Made by a program: the position numbers and the translations under genes. 64,000 bases of DNA, from positions 40,673 to 104,672 of the forward strand of contig JAMCSN010000197.1 in assembly GCA_023381535.1 (NCBI GenBank), written 5' to 3'. The notes beneath the pieces are model-generated. The model worked only from the letters and a program-made list of their open reading frames with translations. It ran no database searches and had not been told where the DNA came from. Positions 26,502 to 35,400 of the stretch are shown here, piece by piece. Every line of letters starts with the position of its first letter. Position 1 is the stretch's first letter. The DNA is from Bacteroidota bacterium (lineage in GTDB: Bacteria > Bacteroidota > Ignavibacteria > Ignavibacteriales > Melioribacteraceae).

Positions 26502-26873
26502 ATGATCGAAATAAAAATAACAATTGATGCTGCTTTAAGTCTTCTTCTTCAGAGAATGAAGGTCGAGTTGAAAGTTCGCCAAAAAAGCGGGCTTGTCGCA
26601 CCGGGATTCAGACTTGAAGACTTAATGTATAAGGATTTAATCGCGCTAGTGGAAGCATCTGTATTCGATACGGTATTTCTTTTGCCTGTTGAACTGATAA
26701 GAACGGAAACTAATCTTGTTCAAATTATTACCGATACAATAAGAGCGCTATCTCGGGTGTTGCATAGAGAAGAATTTCTTCTTTATAAAAAAGAAAAAAC
26801 TCAGAAAATCATTTCCGCTGTATCTTCCCGTCTAAATAAGTCGTTAAAAGAAAGTAACTTCATTTACAACTAA
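26502..26873 (+). CDS. conserved-looking hypothetical protein, 123 residues
   Basis: A soluble, mainly helical protein starting MIEIKITIDAAL, with no signal peptide, membrane helix or motif I know. It lies 91 bases after sucC and 156 before the galactokinase-like gene. Codon use is like its neighbours and there is no overlapping rival frame, so I take it to be real. The function is unknown. Confidence 0.5.
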   Translation: MIEIKITIDAALSLLLQRMKVELKVRQKSGLVAPGFRLEDLMYKDLIALVEASVFDTVFLLPVELIRTETNLVQIITDTIRALSRVLHREEFLLYKKEKTQKIISAVSSRLNKSLKESNFIYN

Positions 26874-27029
26874 CCTTGAAACAGCGGCATTTTTTTCACC
26901 CCATCCCATAGATTTCTAAGAAAGTAGCTGAAAAGGGAGAATATTAGTATCTTTAATCAGACAATTTCATTCTTTGCTCTTGGTTTAAACTGCAAATTGT
27001 AAAATACAGATATCTGCGAAGGAGTGAAA

Positions 27030-28238
27030 ATGGAAACTGGAGATGAAACTCACCAACAAATACTTCAAGTTATTAGGCACTTCGATAATGTTTTCGGAGA
27101 TCCCTCGGCGGCTGTTCTGAATGTTAGCCCGACAAGTTTAATGATGCTTGGCGATCACACTCACTATAACGAAGGCATACTTATTTCGGCGTGCATTGAT
27201 AAGTACTGGATGTTTCTTATAAGAAAAAGAAAAGATGATGAAATTTATATAGCATCCGTTGGTACAAATGAAATTGAAAATTTCTCGCTGAAAAATATTG
27301 ACGGCGATAATAAAGATTCGTTCAAGCTTCTAAAAGGTATATTAAAACATTTGCGTGAGTTCGGACTAATCAAGTACGGATTTGATTGTGTGGTTTCATC
27401 CACCGTACCCGAATGTTTGGGCTTGGGATCGTACGCCGCACACCAAATCGGTTTCTTGAATGCGCTAAAAAAATTATACAACTTGAGTATTGATGAAGAG
27501 CAGCTGCTAAATATCGTCCGCAAGAATGAACTTGGTGCAATCGGAAAAATTTCAAATGTTGCCCATCATTACACCGTTCAGTACGGGAAAGAGAAAAAAT
27601 TATTTTTCACCGATTTGAGAACCTATGCTCACAAATCTCTCCCGCTTCGCGATGACAAATACAGTATCGTTATTTGCGATACGTCGGAGAAAATTGTTGA
27701 TCCTCAAAAAATCTGCAATGAGAGAATTGAAGAATGTGAAGTTGGCGTGAAAGGCTTACGGCTTTATATATGGGGAATAAAAAGTTTGCGCGACGTGGAA
27801 TTAGAATTCCTTCACAAACATTTGCACATGCTGCCGAGAAGAATCTTTTCGAGAATACTATACAACGTGAAAGAAAAAAAGAGAACGGAAGATGCGTTAA
27901 GAGGATTGAAAAGAAAAACGATGGATGAGTTCGGCAAGGTGATCACTCAATCACACTGGAGCTTGGTGGAAGATTACAATTTGAGCTTTGAAGAAAATAA
28001 TTTTCTGGTTCAAGAATCTTCCAAGATACCTGGGGCGATTAGTTCTAAAACTATCTGTTGTTCGCCGATACGCAGCACCTTTCATCTTGTGGAGAGCAAG
28101 AAAGTTGAAGAATACACCAATACAATTAAAAAGTTGTACGAAAACAAGTTTCATTCTCAGTTAAAAACGTACGTGGTAAAATTAACCGGCGGAGTAAAAA
28201 AAATATCGCACAAAGAAATCGAATTTAGTCTTCAATGA
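27030..28238 (+). CDS. galactokinase-like GHMP protein, probably catalytically inactive
   Basis: A 402-residue protein laid out like galactokinase. The N-terminal signature GEHTDYNxG appears as GDHTHYNEG (about 40-48), the ATP loop GLSSSAAL as GLGSYAAHQ, and the third motif near the C-terminus is degenerate (PGAISSKTICCSP in place of the GGGFGG type). The segment that holds the catalytic Asp in galactokinases (GIMDQ) reads GAIGKIS here, so the Asp appears to be Lys. Sugar and phosphate contacts are also altered. I read it as a pseudokinase or an enzyme with changed chemistry. AAGGAG lies five bases before the ATG at 27030; a GTG two codons earlier is less likely. Confidence 0.72.
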   Translation: METGDETHQQILQVIRHFDNVFGDPSAAVLNVSPTSLMMLGDHTHYNEGILISACIDKYWMFLIRKRKDDEIYIASVGTNEIENFSLKNIDGDNKDSFKLLKGILKHLREFGLIKYGFDCVVSSTVPECLGLGSYAAHQIGFLNALKKLYNLSIDEEQLLNIVRKNELGAIGKISNVAHHYTVQYGKEKKLFFTDLRTYAHKSLPLRDDKYSIVICDTSEKIVDPQKICNERIEECEVGVKGLRLYIWGIKSLRDVELEFLHKHLHMLPRRIFSRILYNVKEKKRTEDALRGLKRKTMDEFGKVITQSHWSLVEDYNLSFEENNFLVQESSKIPGAISSKTICCSPIRSTFHLVESKKVEEYTNTIKKLYENKFHSQLKTYVVKLTGGVKKISHKEIEFSLQ

Positions 28239-28345
28239 AACTCATCAGCTAAATTTTTTTCACATCCAAATTCTAAAAAAGAATTTCAACTTGATTTTCA
28301 CTTTTGTTAGCTATACATTTTCCACCGAATAAAGAGGGAATATGG

Positions 28346-29770
28346 ATGAGTTTTTCTGAAGATTATTTAAGTGATGATTATGATGCGTATTTCAATGAAG
28401 AAGAAGCCCAGTCAAAAATAAAAACTTGCAAAGAAATTATAGATAACGGTCAAACTTTTGCCCATCTCGATTTTATCGATGAAGTAATTCAGCTTTGCCT
28501 TGAGTTTGATTTTGTTGAAGACGGTCTTTTCCTAACGGAATCCATTTTGAACGTTGCGCCTTATAATGCAGAAGCGTGGCAGTACAAAGGAGTTTTTCTA
28601 AACAACACGTTTGAATTCGAACCGGCTTACCGCTGTTTTGAAAAGGCGCTTTCATTAAATCCGAACGATGTTGAAACGTACATCAACAAATCTATTTCCG
28701 AAGATAATCTTGGAATGTATGATGACGCCGTTGAGTCGCTGAGAAAAGCTCTTTTGATCGAACCTACTAACGAAGAAACTCATTTCAATCTGGGCGTGCT
28801 GTTCGAAAAGAAAGAAAAATTTAACGAAGCAATCGAATACTTTTTAAAAGCGGTTGAAACCGATAAGGATTATGCTGAAGCGTGGTACGAGCTCGGTTAC
28901 TGTTATGAAAATACTGATCAGCTTCCTAAGGCGCTTACGGCTTACGACAAATATTTGGATATCGAACCGAACAGTTTTACAGGCTGGTACAACAAAGGAA
29001 TAGTTTATCTTCGACTTGAACAGTATGAGAAATCGATAAACAGTTTTGAGCTCTCGATTGCTTTAAGGGAAGATTTTGCAAGTTCGTGGTTTAATATAGG
29101 GTTCGCTTATTTCCGTCTCGGAAGAATGCACGACGCGCTGAAGTCGTACAAAAAAGCTTACGAGCTTGATCCGAGTGATGAAACAATTCTTTACAACATG
29201 GGTCAGACTTACGAAGAGCTTGCCTCATACCCGCAAGCAATAAGATGTTATTCGCAGGCAATTAAACTTGATAACGGTTATTACGAAGCTTTTCTTGCGC
29301 GCGGTTATTGTTACGATGTTATGGGAAAATATCAACTTGCGCTAAAAGATTTTAATCAAGCCATTTCTCTTACGGGAAATCCCGAAGACGCATGGTTTGC
29401 AAAAGCCGATCTTGAATATTCACTCGGTCATCTTCAAGAATCGATTGCATCGTATTTGAAAGCGATCGGAATAAATAAAGATAATTTTAACGCATGGTAT
29501 AAATTAGCTGAGACGTATGTTGAAATTGGATTGTGGCTGGAAGGTCTGAATGCATTTGACGAATGCATAAGAATTAAACCGGTTCACGCAAATTCGCACT
29601 ATGGCAAAGCGAAAATAAATTTTCTTCTTGGTCATACTCAGGAAGCTATCGATTGTCTAAAGTCTGCATTTGAGCTCGATCCGAACATTAGAAATGAATT
29701 CACGCGCGATTATCCGGAAGTAAAAACTTCCAAGCTGTTTATAAAGTTACTTGACGAAAATAAATCGTAA
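28346..29770 (+). CDS. TPR-repeat protein
   Basis: A 474-residue soluble protein built of about 12 TPR units of 34 residues from residue 60 to 460, with regular consensus segments such as AWYELGYCYENTDQLPKAL and AWYKLAETYVEIGLWLEGL. The N-terminus is acidic (SEDYLSDDYDAYFNEEEAQ). No signal peptide, so cytoplasmic. It probably acts as a protein-protein scaffold; partners are unknown. The start MSFSEDYL at 28346 has GAGGG eight bases upstream. AroE follows six bases after the stop, so they share a transcript. Confidence 0.85.
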   Translation: MSFSEDYLSDDYDAYFNEEEAQSKIKTCKEIIDNGQTFAHLDFIDEVIQLCLEFDFVEDGLFLTESILNVAPYNAEAWQYKGVFLNNTFEFEPAYRCFEKALSLNPNDVETYINKSISEDNLGMYDDAVESLRKALLIEPTNEETHFNLGVLFEKKEKFNEAIEYFLKAVETDKDYAEAWYELGYCYENTDQLPKALTAYDKYLDIEPNSFTGWYNKGIVYLRLEQYEKSINSFELSIALREDFASSWFNIGFAYFRLGRMHDALKSYKKAYELDPSDETILYNMGQTYEELASYPQAIRCYSQAIKLDNGYYEAFLARGYCYDVMGKYQLALKDFNQAISLTGNPEDAWFAKADLEYSLGHLQESIASYLKAIGINKDNFNAWYKLAETYVEIGLWLEGLNAFDECIRIKPVHANSHYGKAKINFLLGHTQEAIDCLKSAFELDPNIRNEFTRDYPEVKTSKLFIKLLDENKS

Positions 29771-29776
29771 CCCATC

Positions 29777-30655
29777 ATGCAATTCCAGAACAAGTTTAAT
29801 CATAATACAAAAATCGTTGGTGTAATTGGGCACCCGGTAAAACATTCCTACTCGCCGCTGATGCATAACGTGGCTTTCGAACTTGCCGGTTTGAATTTCA
29901 TTTATCTTCCGTTCGATGTTCCGGCAGCATCTTTAAAAGATTCGTTAAAAGGAATGACAGCGTTAGGAATGAAAGGTTTTAACGTAACGCTTCCGCTCAA
30001 AGAAAAAGTTCTTCCCCTCTTGAAGGATGTTTCCGAAGAAGTGAACATAATCGGTGCGGTGAATACGATTGTTAACGACGACGGTATTCTGCGCGGATTC
30101 AACACGGATGTGACCGGAGTTGTAGAATCGCTTTCACCTTACAAAGATGAACTTGTTGGCGCAAAAGTTTCCGTTATTGGTGCCGGCGGTGCAACAAGAA
30201 GCGTTATCTATGCGTTGATCAGATATTTTAAAGTCGGTCACATAAATATTATCAACAGAACGGAACAGACTGCAGAATCGATGAAGGAATATTTTTCAGT
30301 TAAAATGCTGTTTAACGAATTCAAAGCGTTCCCGCTTGTTCCGCCTGATCTCATCGAAACTTTCCGCGATTCAAAACTTATTGTTAACACAACGCCGATG
30401 GGAATGTATCCCGAAGCTGATGATTCTGCGACAGCAATCAAGGAATCTTTTATGAAAGGACAGATCGTTTTTGATGTCGTTTACAATCCGGTGAAAACTA
30501 AAATGCTGCGGTTAGCCGAGCAGCAAGGCGCAACGATTGTAACCGGTTTGAGAATGTTTGTTGAACAGGGCGCTAAATCTTACGAACTATGGACCGGCGA
30601 ACAGATGCCGAAAGAAAAAGTGCTGCTTGCGCTAGAATCATATTTGGTAAGCTAA
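29777..30655 (+). CDS. aroE: shikimate dehydrogenase
   Basis: A 292-residue NADP-dependent enzyme reducing 3-dehydroshikimate in aromatic amino acid synthesis. The shikimate site is GHPVKHSYSPLMHN with the two Ser residues; the catalytic Lys is in NVTLPLKEKV and the Asp in FNTDVTGV. The nucleotide site is VIGAGGATRSVIYAL, followed by NRTEQTAE, and the C-terminal block is GLRMFVEQGAKSYELWTG. Full length. It is co-transcribed with the TPR gene upstream and ends at a bidirectional hairpin. Confidence 0.94.
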   Translation: MQFQNKFNHNTKIVGVIGHPVKHSYSPLMHNVAFELAGLNFIYLPFDVPAASLKDSLKGMTALGMKGFNVTLPLKEKVLPLLKDVSEEVNIIGAVNTIVNDDGILRGFNTDVTGVVESLSPYKDELVGAKVSVIGAGGATRSVIYALIRYFKVGHINIINRTEQTAESMKEYFSVKMLFNEFKAFPLVPPDLIETFRDSKLIVNTTPMGMYPEADDSATAIKESFMKGQIVFDVVYNPVKTKMLRLAEQQGATIVTGLRMFVEQGAKSYELWTGEQMPKEKVLLALESYLVS

Positions 30656-30668
30656 TTTATCTTGCTCT

Positions 30669-30704
30669 TGATCATGCTCTTGATCATGATCATGAGCATG
30701 ATCA
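30669..30704. terminator. bidirectional hairpin made of GATCAT repeats
   Basis: TGATCATGCTC and GAGCATGATCA form a perfect 11-bp stem between the convergent aroE and aminotransferase genes, followed by an A-tract on one side. It is built from the same GATCAT words as the arrays at 32035 and 37371. Confidence 0.55.
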
Positions 30705-30714
30705 TGAAAAAAGT

Positions 30715-31908
30715 TTAATGTAATTTCCCCAGCGCTTCCTTAATTCTCTTCAATCCTTCTTCTAAATTTTCCATTGAAGTTGAGTATGATAATCTTAAAT
30801 GTCCTTCTGCGCCGAATCCACTGCCGGGTACGGTCGCAACTTTTGCTTCGTGAAGAAGATACATTGCCAGATCGAATGAATGCTCGATTCTAAAAACAGA
30901 AGTCGATTTGCCGAAATAACTTTCAACATTCGGGAAAAGATAAAACGCGCCCTTCGGTTTGAAACATTTAATTCCTTTTATCGAACAAAGTTGTTCGTAA
31001 ACAAAGTTTCTTCTTCGCTCAAACTCGTTTTTCATCATAGGAATAAAATCTTGAGGTCCGTTCAAAGCTTCAAGTGCAGCGGCTTGTGATATCGATGACG
31101 CATTCGAAGTGCTGTGGCTCTGGATTTTGTTCATCGCTTTTATAAATTCTTCCTGTCCCGCCGCGTAACCGATTCTCCATCCCGTCATTGCGTACGATTT
31201 TGAAAATCCGTTTACGACAATTGTTCTTTTCTTTATCTCATCGCCGAGTGATGCAAAACTTACAAACTTGTTGTTGTTGTAAATCAAGTTCTCATAGATC
31301 TCGTCGCTCAACACATGTAATTTTTTATTTACAACTATATCAGCAATCGCTTCCAATTCTTTTTTGTTGTAACTCGCGCCGGTCGGATTCGTCGGATACG
31401 ACATGATCAATAATTTTGTAGAAGGTGTTATCGCCTTTAACAATTGATCCGGAGTCATGTTGAAATCCGTTTCCTCCGTCGTAGGAATAACAACAGACTT
31501 TCCGTGCGCAAGCGTTACCATTTCCGGGTACGAAACATAATACGGCGATGTGAAAATCACTTCGTCGCCGTCATGGACAAGCGATTGAACTGCATTGTAA
31601 AGACTTTGCTTGGCTCCGGTAGAAACAATGATTTCATTCGGCGAATAATCTAATCCATTTTCGTTCTTCAGTTTTTTTGCAATTGCCTCGCGGAGATCAT
31701 ACCTACCCTGGTTAACGGTGTACTTTGTTTCGTTGTTGTCAATTGCGCGCTTTGCTGCATCCTTCACATTTTGCGGTGTCGGAAAATCCGGCTCACCAAC
31801 CGAGAGATCAATCAAATCTTCTCCGTTAGCAAGCATCTCCTTTGCCTGAGCGGCAATTTTCATAGTCGGAGACACACCAATTTTATTTACTCGTTTCGAA
31901 AATGGCAT
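30715..31908 (-). CDS. pyridoxal phosphate-dependent aminotransferase, class I (aspartate type)
   Basis: A 397-residue fold-type I aminotransferase. The Schiff-base Lys lies in VVNGFSKSYAMTGWRIGYAAG, the substrate region is SYPTNPTGASYNKKELE, and the carboxylate-binding Arg is in EGHLRLSYSTS. It is of the subgroup I-gamma that makes aspartate or aromatic amino acids by exchange with glutamate. A second member of this subgroup lies at 41749-42966 in the window; sequence alone does not assign separate substrates. It is transcribed alone. Confidence 0.9.
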   Translation of the reverse strand: MPFSKRVNKIGVSPTMKIAAQAKEMLANGEDLIDLSVGEPDFPTPQNVKDAAKRAIDNNETKYTVNQGRYDLREAIAKKLKNENGLDYSPNEIIVSTGAKQSLYNAVQSLVHDGDEVIFTSPYYVSYPEMVTLAHGKSVVIPTTEETDFNMTPDQLLKAITPSTKLLIMSYPTNPTGASYNKKELEAIADIVVNKKLHVLSDEIYENLIYNNNKFVSFASLGDEIKKRTIVVNGFSKSYAMTGWRIGYAAGQEEFIKAMNKIQSHSTSNASSISQAAALEALNGPQDFIPMMKNEFERRRNFVYEQLCSIKGIKCFKPKGAFYLFPNVESYFGKSTSVFRIEHSFDLAMYLLHEAKVATVPGSGFGAEGHLRLSYSTSMENLEEGLKRIKEALGKLH

Positions 31909-32034
31909 ATTGTATTTATTCTTTGATCGTGAGAAAAATAATTAGTCCCTAATTCTTAATTAGAACTTTGCGAATATAGTATTTGAGAAGTTGAATGGAA
32001 AGGAAATGAAGGGGCTTCTAAAAACTATTATCAT

Positions 32035-32080
32035 TCATGATCATGCTCGGTTTTAGAACGATCATGATTAAGATCGAGAG
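32035..32080. repeat. GATCAT-rich array, second copy
   Basis: TCATGATCATGCTCGG and GATCATGATTAAGATCGAG lie 11 bases apart. The words match the arrays at 30661-30707 and 37371-37470. The GC-rich insert begins directly at its right edge. Confidence 0.55.
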
Positions 32081-32130
32081 CTCGCCTCGCCAAAGTAATA
32101 CACGGTAGGCAAGGTTCGGCGAAGCGGGCA
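32081..32130. repeat. GC-rich short insert
   Basis: Begins CTCGCCTCGCC and contains GGCGAAGCGGGC. It shares these words with the inserts at 8341 and 39969. Base composition contrasts sharply with the AT-rich leader around it. Confidence 0.5.
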
Positions 32131-32431
32131 TTTTGTAGCCAGCAGTCGGCTGTCGCCATCAGTTTATCTTTTTGCCTTTCACGTCTCACGTTTGACCTTT
32201 CCCCCGTGTTGAACTGCTTTTTATTCTAATTACATCTTGAATTTATTTTATGTATTTTTTTGCGGGTAAGTAAAGCTAGGGTGGCTATGATAACCGTTTA
32301 CCTCCACTTTCTATATTTCTGCACTAAAACATTCCATCACCAAAAAATATATTTTATTACGTTATCCACATGATAATGTTCATAATCTTAGTCTTGCGAG
32401 AAATTAACAAAGATTGCGAGGATTTTTGAAT

Positions 32432-35400
32432 ATGATAGAGCTTGATAAAAAAGAAAAAGGCATTTCAAAACAATTGATAATTGCAAGCGGATTATTTTCC
32501 GCTTCTATCGGTTTTCTTTCTTTTATTGGATGGATCTTTGGAATGCCTCTATTAGCAACCTATTCGTCTAATTTTATTCCTATGGCACCCAATACCGCCC
32601 TCTCTTTCATGGCACTCGGCGTCTCCCTTTATATGCAGGTAACAGAGCGAAAGTGGAGTCTTAGATTTTCAAGAATCGGCGCTATGGTAGTTCTCATCTT
32701 GTCTCTTATCCGATTTGCTGAACTTAGTATAAACATCAACCTAAATGTTGATCGATGGATTTTTCAGGTTCCATCGGAGAAGCTCGGTCTTATCCCCGTG
32801 GGACGGATGGCTTTACCTACTGCCCTCAATTTCTTGTTTGCAAGCGCCGCGCTTTTTCTTGCCTCATCTTTGAAAAGACACTGGTCTGTGAATACCCTAA
32901 TAAATATACTTGCCGCACTAACAACCTTTGTTGGTTTAGCTTTCTGTTTAGGTTACATCTACGGTGCGCCGTTACTTTATGGCGGGGCAACAATACCTAT
33001 GGCGCTCAATACTGCGATTTCATTTTTTGTTCTCGGCTTAGGACTTGTCATCAACAACTTGAGTTACGACATATTGGAACGGAAACAAGCAGCGGAAGCG
33101 CTAAGAAAGGCACATGATGGGTTAGAAGTACAGGTTGCGGAGAGGACCGCGGAACTAGCCAGAACCAATGAAGCATTGCACCGTGAGATTGCCGTGCGCA
33201 AGCAAGCAGAGGAAACGTTGCGAAAAAGCGAAGAACACTTCCGCATTTTATTTGAACAAGCTTCCGACGGTATTTTTATTACAGACATAAATGGAAATTA
33301 TGTCGATGTCAATTCGAGCGGAAGCAGAATGTCAGGTTACAGCAGGGAAGAAATATTACAAATGAACATCCGCGACGTCGATTTGTCTGATCCGGACTTG
33401 ATTCCATTAAGAATTGCCGAACTTCAGAAGGGAAATACTTTATTGTTCGAGACAAAGCTGCGCAAGAAGGATGGTTCGGAACTTCATGTCGAAATAAATG
33501 CTAAGTTGCTGCCGTATGGAAAACTGCAAGGTGTAGTGCGCGATATTACCGAGCGTAAACTTGCAGAAGAAGCCCTTCGTGAAAGCGAAGATAAATTCCG
33601 TAACCTTGTAGAAAACATTAGCGATGTGTTCTATGTTTCAGATCAACAAGGCAAGTTTCTTTATTGTAGTCCCAACTTTTTTACTATTTCCGGCTATTCA
33701 CCACAAGATATCTACGGAAATTCTTTTATCCGCGTTATAGCTCCTATTGATCGGCGCCAGGTTGTTGATTATTATCTTGAACAAACTGCAAAGGGTTCCC
33801 TTGATTCCATGATAGAATTTAGGTTTCTTCAAAAAGATGGAAGCATTATTTGGGTTGAACAAAATACCCGCATAGTTCGTGATTCTAACGGAGAGATCGT
33901 TCAGTTTAGAAGCGTTGCACGCAATATCACCGGGCGTAAAGCTACAGAGGAGGCGCTAAAGGAAAGCGAAGAACGCTTCCGGTCATTATACCTTAATGCA
34001 ATAGTCGGTATATATAGAACTACGCCGGATGGTAAAATTCTTATGGCTAATCCCGCTCTTGTTAGTATGCTTGGATATACTTCTTTCGAGGAACTCAAAA
34101 AAATAAATTTGACGCAGGAAGGGTTTAATCAATCTTATCCCCGAGAACTGTTTATAGAGCCAATAGAAAAATATGGTGAAATTAGAGAGGTGGAATCTGT
34201 ATGGAAACGAAAAGATGGAAAAGAAATTTGGGTTAGCGAGAGCGCACGCGCTATTCGTAATTCCAAGGGGGAAACTTTGTACTATGACGGGACAATTATA
34301 AATATTACGGAGCGCAAACGTGTAGAAAAAGAAATTACTATGCTTGCCCACTCTTTAAGAAGCGTAAATGAATGCGTTAGCATCACCGATATGGAAGATA
34401 AAATTTTGTTCGTCAATGAATCATTTTTGAAAACGTACGGATACAACGAAAATGAATTGATTGGGAAAAATGTGGCTAAAGTTCGTTCACCCAACAATCC
34501 GCCGGAATTAGTTAAGGAAATTTTGCCCGCCACAATACGCGGAGGGTGGCAAGGAGAATTGTGGAATAAAAGAAAAGACGGAAGTGAATTCCCCATTTAT
34601 CTTTCCACAACAATTATATACGATAAAGACAACAAACCTTTAGGACTAATTGGAGTTGCGAAAGACATTACCGAGCGCAAACGTACAGAAGAAACCCTTC
34701 GTGAAAGTGAAGAAAGATTCCGCCGTTTATTTGAAGAATCTACCGATCCTATTCTGCTTCTTGATCAAAAATGTTTTTTCGATTGCAATTCCGCAGCACT
34801 TTCAATTCTTCAATTTAAATCAAAAGATGAAATTGGAAACAAAACTCCATGGGATTTATCTCCCGAATTCCAACCGGACGGTAAATTATCTTCAGAAAAA
34901 GCTGTCGAAATGATTTCGACCGCTAAGAAAAATGGCTATCACCGTTTCGAATGGGTTCATACAAAAAAAGACGGCACTAATTTTTTTGTTGAAGTAATGT
35001 TAACGCCAATCGCATTTCATGGTGAAGAAATTTTTCATGTTATCTGGCGTGATATAACCGAACGCAAACGGACAGAAGAATCGCTGCGCAAAAGCGAAGA
35101 ACAACTTGAATTGTTTTTTACTCAGTCTCTTGCCGGATTTTTCTTTATGATGCTCGATGAACCAGTCAATTGGGACAAGGCAGAGGATAAAGAAAAAACT
35201 CTCGATTATATAATGGCCCACCAGCGAATCACAAAAGTAAACGATGCGATGCTTGCACAGTACGGGGCAACACGGGAACAATTCATCGGACTTACACTGG
35301 CAGATTTTTTTGCCCACGATATTGAGCATGGCAGGCAAGTCTTAAAGCAATTATTCGATACCGGTCATTTGCATGTCGAGACAAACGAACGACGGTTCGA

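Larger units (their letters stand above)
31909..32413. other. intergenic stretch with repeats and probable promoter of the PAS kinase
   Basis: No gene is supported here. 32035-32080 holds GATCAT/GATTAAGATCG words, 32081-32130 a GC-rich insert beginning CTCGCCTCGC, and the rest is AT-rich with a long leader of about 200 bases before the PAS kinase gene. Promoters of both divergent genes must lie inside. Confidence 0.6.
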
